A DNA stretch of 10,817 nt, taken from contig PKDP01000146.1 of NCBI GenBank assembly GCA_002862585.1, positions 1 through 10,817 on the forward strand. Reading direction: 5' to 3'. Shown piece after piece: positions 7,484-10,817 of this stretch (position 1 is the stretch's first letter; the number at the start of each line of letters is the position of its first letter). Position numbers and translations under genes: made by a program. This stretch comes from Flavobacteriales bacterium. GTDB lineage: Bacteria > Bacteroidota > Bacteroidia > Flavobacteriales > UBA7312. The notes beneath the pieces are model-generated. The model ran no database searches. It was given only the letters and a program-made list of their open reading frames with translations, and was not told where the DNA came from.

Positions 7484-8242
7484 ATGAATTTTAACATCAC
7501 ACATTTACCCAATCGTGCATCTAAGCCAAGAAAAAATGGTCTAACGATGATGATGGATAAAGGTCTAAGTATCAGACAAGTTGAAGACTTTATCGAAACT
7601 GCTGGACACTTGACCGATTTAGTGAAGTTTGGCTTTGGCACATCAATAATCAGCACAAATCTTGAGCAAAAAATCAAGCTTTATCAGCGGGCTGATATCA
7701 GCGTATATTTTGGTGGAACGCTTTTCGAGGCGTATATCGCCAGAGATATGTTTGATGATTATGAAAGAATATTAGATAAATATAATATTGATACCGTTGA
7801 AGTTTCTGATGGTTCAATTGAAATATCTCATGTTGAAAAGTGTAATTACATTAAATCACTGTGTAAGAATTTCAGAGTATTATCTGAAGTTGGCTCTAAA
7901 GACGCCAATAAGCTAATTCCTCCATACAAATGGATTGAGCTAATGCAGAATGAAATAGATTCAGGTTCATGGAAAGTTATCGCCGAAGCTAGAGAAGGTG
8001 GAAATGTAGGCATATATAGAGGAAGTGGCGAAGTACGTTCAGACCTTATTGAAGAAATCTTAACTAAGATTGATAACGATAATATCATTTGGGAATCCCC
8101 TCTCAAAAATCAACAAGTTTGGTTTATTAAACTAATGGGGTCAAATGTAAACCTCGGAAATATTGCTCATAACGAAGTAATTCCTCTTGAGTGTCTCAGA
8201 TTAGGACTTCGTGGTGACACCTTTTTTGACCATCTTCCTTAA
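7484..8242 (+). CDS. phosphosulfolactate synthase-like protein (ComA family)
   Basis: A 252-residue TIM-barrel-type protein of the ComA family. Archaeal ComA adds sulfite to phosphoenolpyruvate to give (2R)-phospho-3-sulfolactate, the first step of one route to coenzyme M; bacterial YitD and plant heat-stress HSA32 belong to the same family, so activity here is not certain. Family motifs run in order: PRKNGLTMMMDKG (15-27), VKFGFGTS (47-54), FGGTLFE (76-82), EVSDGSIE (106-113), SEVGSK (134-139), IAEAREGG (166-173) and the C-terminal GSNVNLGNI (219-227) with LRLGLRGDTFFDHLP at the end. The length is normal for the family, and no key stretch appears lost. The ATG lies 5 bases after the TPR gene; a rhodanese follows after 12 bases. 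In Bacteroidota, sulfolactate or cysteate for sulfonolipids is a conceivable use, but that is inference. Confidence 0.85.
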   Translation: MNFNITHLPNRASKPRKNGLTMMMDKGLSIRQVEDFIETAGHLTDLVKFGFGTSIISTNLEQKIKLYQRADISVYFGGTLFEAYIARDMFDDYERILDKYNIDTVEVSDGSIEISHVEKCNYIKSLCKNFRVLSEVGSKDANKLIPPYKWIELMQNEIDSGSWKVIAEAREGGNVGIYRGSGEVRSDLIEEILTKIDNDNIIWESPLKNQQVWFIKLMGSNVNLGNIAHNEVIPLECLRLGLRGDTFFDHLP

Positions 8243-8254
8243 AACTTAGAACAA

Positions 8255-8551
8255 ATGAATGCCAAAGAACTTAAACAAAAAATTCAGTCGAATGAACCTC
8301 TTGTAATCATTGATATAAGAGAGCCTTATGAATGTGAAAATGGTTATATCAGTGAAATAAATATCCCTCTCAGTGAGTTTATGAACAGAATCGATGAAGT
8401 CCCAACTGATAAGCCAGTAGTGATATACTGCAACAGTGGAAAACGAAGTCGCTCACTAAAATTTATGATAGAAAAATTACATTCTTCAACAAATATTCAA
8501 GATTTGGAGGGCGGATATGTCGTTTGGGAAGAGAACGCCTTAACAGTTTAA
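8255..8551 (+). CDS. single-domain rhodanese-like sulfurtransferase
   Basis: A 98-residue protein consisting of one rhodanese domain. It has the entry motif IIDIREPYECENGYI (18-32), a conserved NIPLSEF (36-42), and the active-site loop YCNSGKRS (58-65) with catalytic Cys59 in a CxxGxRS arrangement, followed by LEGGYVVWEE near the end. Such proteins carry sulfane sulfur as a cysteine persulfide; some release sulfite from thiosulfate, others pass sulfur to partners. It has no signal peptide, so it is probably cytoplasmic. It sits between the ComA-like gene (12-base gap) and the DUF368 gene (1-base gap), so it is co-transcribed with both. All catalytic elements are intact, but the sulfur donor and acceptor cannot be named. 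Confidence 0.9.
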   Translation: MNAKELKQKIQSNEPLVIIDIREPYECENGYISEINIPLSEFMNRIDEVPTDKPVVIYCNSGKRSRSLKFMIEKLHSSTNIQDLEGGYVVWEENALTV

Positions 8552-8552
8552 A

Positions 8553-9533
8553 ATGCTAAAATTTATAACACTTACATTAAAAGGATTAGCAATGGGAGCT
8601 GCTAATGTTGTACCTGGCGTTTCTGGAGGCACAATAGCACTGATAACGAATATTTATGAAGAGTTTATAAACTCTCTAAAATCTTTTAATTTAGAATCAC
8701 TCTGTCTATTATCAAGAGGGAAATTTAGAGATTTATCCATTCAGCTAAACTTAAAGTTTATTGTACCTATCCTACTTGGAATGGTATTAAGTGTTTTACT
8801 TCTCGCTCAATTGTTTGACTATTTATTGGTTGAATACCCCTCTCAAACATGGGGCTATTTTTTTGGACTAGTATTAGCCTCCATTTATCCTATTAGTAAG
8901 AAAATAGTAAAATGGAAATGGACGACAATTGCCATGTTTGTTATCGGATTGGGAATTGCATCTGCTTTATCATTTCTTTCACCCTCACCTACCGAAAATA
9001 CCTCCTACCTCTATATTTTTATATGCGGACTAATAGGAATTTGCGGAATGATACTACCAGGCTTATCAGGATCCTATATTTTAATGCTAATGGGCAATTA
9101 CCACCTTTTGATGGTAAAGTCTATAAACAGTCTAACAGAATTTGTTGAAGCCTTAATCAACGGCACTACATTGAGTTATATCGATAGTCCGCAATTTGAA
9201 TACCTCATTTACTTCATATTGTTTTTGATAGGTTCATTAGTAGGAATTGTTCTCTTTTCTAATCTTATTTCAATCATATTCAAACGCTTTCACGACCAAA
9301 CGCTTTCCTTACTCACAGGCTTTGTTTTCGGTTCATTGAGTATTATCTGGCCTTGGAAAAAAGAACTGATCAATTTCGAAGTACTAAATAGATATGATGA
9401 GCCTTTGCTAGTTGGTTACGAACGCTATATTCCAACTGTCTGGACTAAAAGTGAATTCGTTGTTTTGGGAATTATGATACTTGGCGTACTTACAATAACA
9501 GTTGTCGAATTATTAGCAAAGAAACAATCATGA
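8553..9533 (+). CDS. DUF368 / PopT-type polyprenyl-phosphate transporter
   Basis: A 326-residue polytopic membrane protein of the DUF368 family. Members (PopT) were recently identified as undecaprenyl-phosphate translocases that return the lipid carrier to the cytoplasmic face for reuse in wall and surface-glycan synthesis. Two similar half-motifs point to an internal inverted repeat: MGAANVVPGVSGGTIALI (14-31) and MILPGLSGSYILML (166-179). Hydrophobic spans are visible near residues 70-90, 100-115, 125-142, 152-180, 216-242, 250-265 and 302-320. The sequence begins with the usual short amphipathic segment and a glycine-rich first motif, so the ATG at 8553, one base after the rhodanese stop, is sound. 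Its last four bases (ATGA) overlap the start of aroE, suggesting coupling. The family call is strong; the transport role rests on family work. Confidence 0.9.
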   Translation: MLKFITLTLKGLAMGAANVVPGVSGGTIALITNIYEEFINSLKSFNLESLCLLSRGKFRDLSIQLNLKFIVPILLGMVLSVLLLAQLFDYLLVEYPSQTWGYFFGLVLASIYPISKKIVKWKWTTIAMFVIGLGIASALSFLSPSPTENTSYLYIFICGLIGICGMILPGLSGSYILMLMGNYHLLMVKSINSLTEFVEALINGTTLSYIDSPQFEYLIYFILFLIGSLVGIVLFSNLISIIFKRFHDQTLSLLTGFVFGSLSIIWPWKKELINFEVLNRYDEPLLVGYERYIPTVWTKSEFVVLGIMILGVLTITVVELLAKKQS

Positions 9534-10249
9534 CAACTTTTGGTTTAATTGGCTACCCATTAGAACACTCATTTTCAAAAAAATACTTTGAGCAAAAGTT
9601 TAAAGACGAGAACATTAGCGGAGTAAAATACACTAATATTGAAACTGAAAAGCTAGAAACATTATTTGAAAACAACTTATTATCCGAGCTCTCTGGTTTT
9701 AATGTAACAATACCATTCAAAGAATCTATTATTCAATTTTTGGATGAAATTGATGCATCAGTAAAAGAAATAAATGCTGTCAATTGTGTAAAAAGAGTAA
9801 ACGGTAAACTTATAGGCTACAATACTGACCATATTGGCTTTATAGAATCCATTAAGCCTCTTTTAAACAAAAGTCATAAAAAAGCGTTGGTTTTGGGAAG
9901 TGGTGGTGCATCAAAAGCTATCATTTATGCTTTAAGAAGTTTAAATTTAGACTGCCAAGTTGTTTCAAGAAAGTCAGACTTCAATTACAAGTCACTAGAT
10001 AAAAAAACCATTGATTCCCACCAGATAATTATTAATTGCACACCGCTCGGCACCTTTCCTGACATCAATACTTTCCCTCCTATACCATTCGAATATCTAT
10101 CTGAAAATCATTTACTTTATGACCTTGTTTATAACCCGGAAGTAACGGAATTTTTAAAAAAAGGAAAGCACTATAATTGCAAAACAAAAAATGGACTCGA
10201 AATGCTACAAATTCAAGCAGAAAAGTCCTATGTAATTTGGTCTAACTAA
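9530..10249 (+). CDS. aroE: shikimate dehydrogenase
   Basis: A 239-residue NADP-dependent shikimate dehydrogenase, which reduces 3-dehydroshikimate to shikimate in the aromatic amino acid pathway. The substrate domain shows FGLIGYPLEHSFSKKYF (4-20), GFNVTIPFKE with the catalytic Lys64, INAVNC (81-86) and YNTDHIGF with Asp100. The NADP domain shows VLGSGGASKAI (121-131), an SR at 147-148 that fits NADP(H) preference, NCTPLGT (169-175) and DLVYNPEVTEFL (198-209). The C-terminal NGLEMLQIQ (221-229) helix motif is also present. It is shorter than E. coli AroE (272 residues) but lacks no core motif; compact forms are common in Bacteroidota. Its ATG overlaps the stop of the DUF368 gene by four bases, and it closes the tight operon. 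Confidence 0.93.
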   Translation: MTTFGLIGYPLEHSFSKKYFEQKFKDENISGVKYTNIETEKLETLFENNLLSELSGFNVTIPFKESIIQFLDEIDASVKEINAVNCVKRVNGKLIGYNTDHIGFIESIKPLLNKSHKKALVLGSGGASKAIIYALRSLNLDCQVVSRKSDFNYKSLDKKTIDSHQIIINCTPLGTFPDINTFPPIPFEYLSENHLLYDLVYNPEVTEFLKKGKHYNCKTKNGLEMLQIQAEKSYVIWSN

Positions 10250-10275
10250 ATCTAGCATTTAAAATTATTAAGTAT

Positions 10276-10283
10276 TAAATTTG
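10276..10283 (+). promoter_or_regulatory. possible promoter -7 element for the DUF349 gene
   Basis: TAAATTTG is an exact TAnnTTTG octamer, placed 25 bases before the ATG at 10309 in a 59-base gap after aroE. No clear TTG -33 element lies at the expected distance upstream, so the site is only suggestive. An alternative is read-through from aroE. Confidence 0.35.
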
Positions 10284-10308
10284 TTACACATTCAACTTAT
10301 TTAACAGG

Positions 10309-10817
10309 ATGAGTCAAAAAGAATTAGAAAACACAAATGATGAAGTTGTTTCAGAAAAATTAACTTCTGAAACTCCAACTCCTTCAAAAGATTATAGCGC
10401 GTTCACTATTGATGAATTGATGACTGAAGTTAATGAACTCATCAAGTCAGAAGACGTATTTAGCAATGCTAAAACTATTGATATATTAAAATCTGTTTTC
10501 TACAAAAAAGTAAATACTGAAAAGGAACAAAAAAAAGCGGAATTTTTAGCTGTTGAAGGCGTCAAGGAAGAGTTTTCATACACACATCCTTCAGAAAAAG
10601 AATTTAAAAATCTGTTTAATAACTTCAGAAGGAAAAAGCACGATTTAAGAGAAAAACTTGAATCCGATTATATTAAAAATCATAAGATTAAAACGACTAT
10701 AATCGAAGATATTGAAGCCTTAATTAATTCAGAAGAAACGCTCAAAGTTACATTCGAAAAATTTAAGGCTTTTCAAGAAAAATGGAGAAACACTGGTAAG
10801 GTTTCTATTAGTTATCG
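10309..10817 (+). CDS. DUF349 domain-containing protein, 3'-truncated by the window edge
   Basis: The reading frame opens at ATG 10309 and stays open for 169 codons plus two bases to the window edge. The N-terminus (about 30 residues) is low-complexity and acidic, rich in Glu, Thr and Ser. From about residue 35 on it becomes charged and helical, and a DUF349-like repeat appears near the end: EALINSEETLKVTFEKFKAF followed by QEKWRNTGKVS, which matches the F..LQ..W..IG.V element repeated in DUF349 proteins. These are long coiled-coil-like Bacteroidota proteins of unknown role. It lies 59 bases after aroE, the neighbour I recall for this family in related genomes. Translation start is taken at ATG 10309, right after AACAGG; the domain call is fairly sure and the function unknown. 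Confidence 0.75.
   Translation, partial: MSQKELENTNDEVVSEKLTSETPTPSKDYSAFTIDELMTEVNELIKSEDVFSNAKTIDILKSVFYKKVNTEKEQKKAEFLAVEGVKEEFSYTHPSEKEFKNLFNNFRRKKHDLREKLESDYIKNHKIKTTIIEDIEALINSEETLKVTFEKFKAFQEKWRNTGKVSISY

Noticed and set aside
7846..8106. An 86-codon frame on the - strand within the ComA-like gene (and a shorter one at 7480-7677).
   Set aside because: Both are opposite strongly conserved ComA motifs, so they are by-products of its codon use.
9281..9307. The 11-base string CAAACGCTTTC occurs twice, 16 bases apart.
   Set aside because: The copies lie in different codon phases within the DUF368 gene and have no third copy, which fits chance rather than a binding site or repeat element.

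Overview
This AT-rich window (roughly one third G+C by eye) reads as chromosomal DNA of a Bacteroidota member, most likely a flavobacterium-like lineage (order Flavobacteriales or close). The reasons are: a GWxTD-domain protein; the TPR / phosphosulfolactate synthase-like / rhodanese / DUF368 / AroE / DUF349 run, which resembles gene orders I remember from Flavobacteriia; promoter-like TAnnTTTG octamers in place of sigma-70 -10 boxes; little Shine-Dalgarno signal; and a relic of a type IX secretion system (T9SS) type B sorting domain.

Layout. (1) Bases 1-3149, + strand: an envelope cluster of a 5'-truncated GWxTD-domain protein, an LpxL/HtrB-type acyltransferase with a TTG start, and a family 2 glycosyltransferase whose ATG lies inside the acyltransferase gene. 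(2) Bases 3125-5648, - strand: glmM (phosphoglucosamine mutase) followed 10 bases later by a cysteine desulfurase, whose 3' end overlaps the convergent glycosyltransferase gene by 25 bp. A good Bacteroidota-type promoter lies just upstream of glmM. (3) Bases 5649-6077 hold no intact gene. Bases 5730-5994 are a frameshifted, headless remnant of a T9SS type B C-terminal sorting domain. The rest holds the glmM promoter and a possible promoter for the next operon. (4) Bases 6078-10249, + strand: a tight five-gene operon of an 11-repeat TPR protein, a ComA-family phosphosulfolactate synthase-like enzyme, a single-domain rhodanese, a DUF368/PopT polyprenyl-phosphate transporter and AroE. Gaps are 5, 12 and 1 bases, then a 4-base overlap. 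(5) From 10309 a DUF349 protein begins and runs off the window, possibly from its own promoter.

How the genes may work together. GlmM makes glucosamine-1-phosphate for UDP-GlcNAc, PopT recycles the lipid carrier used for peptidoglycan and surface glycans, and the acyltransferase and glycosyltransferase act on envelope lipids and glycans, so much of the window serves envelope building. A second theme is sulfur: a cysteine desulfurase, a rhodanese, and a ComA-like enzyme whose archaeal relatives add sulfite to phosphoenolpyruvate. A link between the last two and sulfonate or sulfonolipid synthesis is an inference, not something the sequence proves. I found no CRISPR array, tRNA, rRNA, insertion sequence or defence system. 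Most genes are ordinary; the sorting-domain relic and the ComA-rhodanese pairing are the most notable items.
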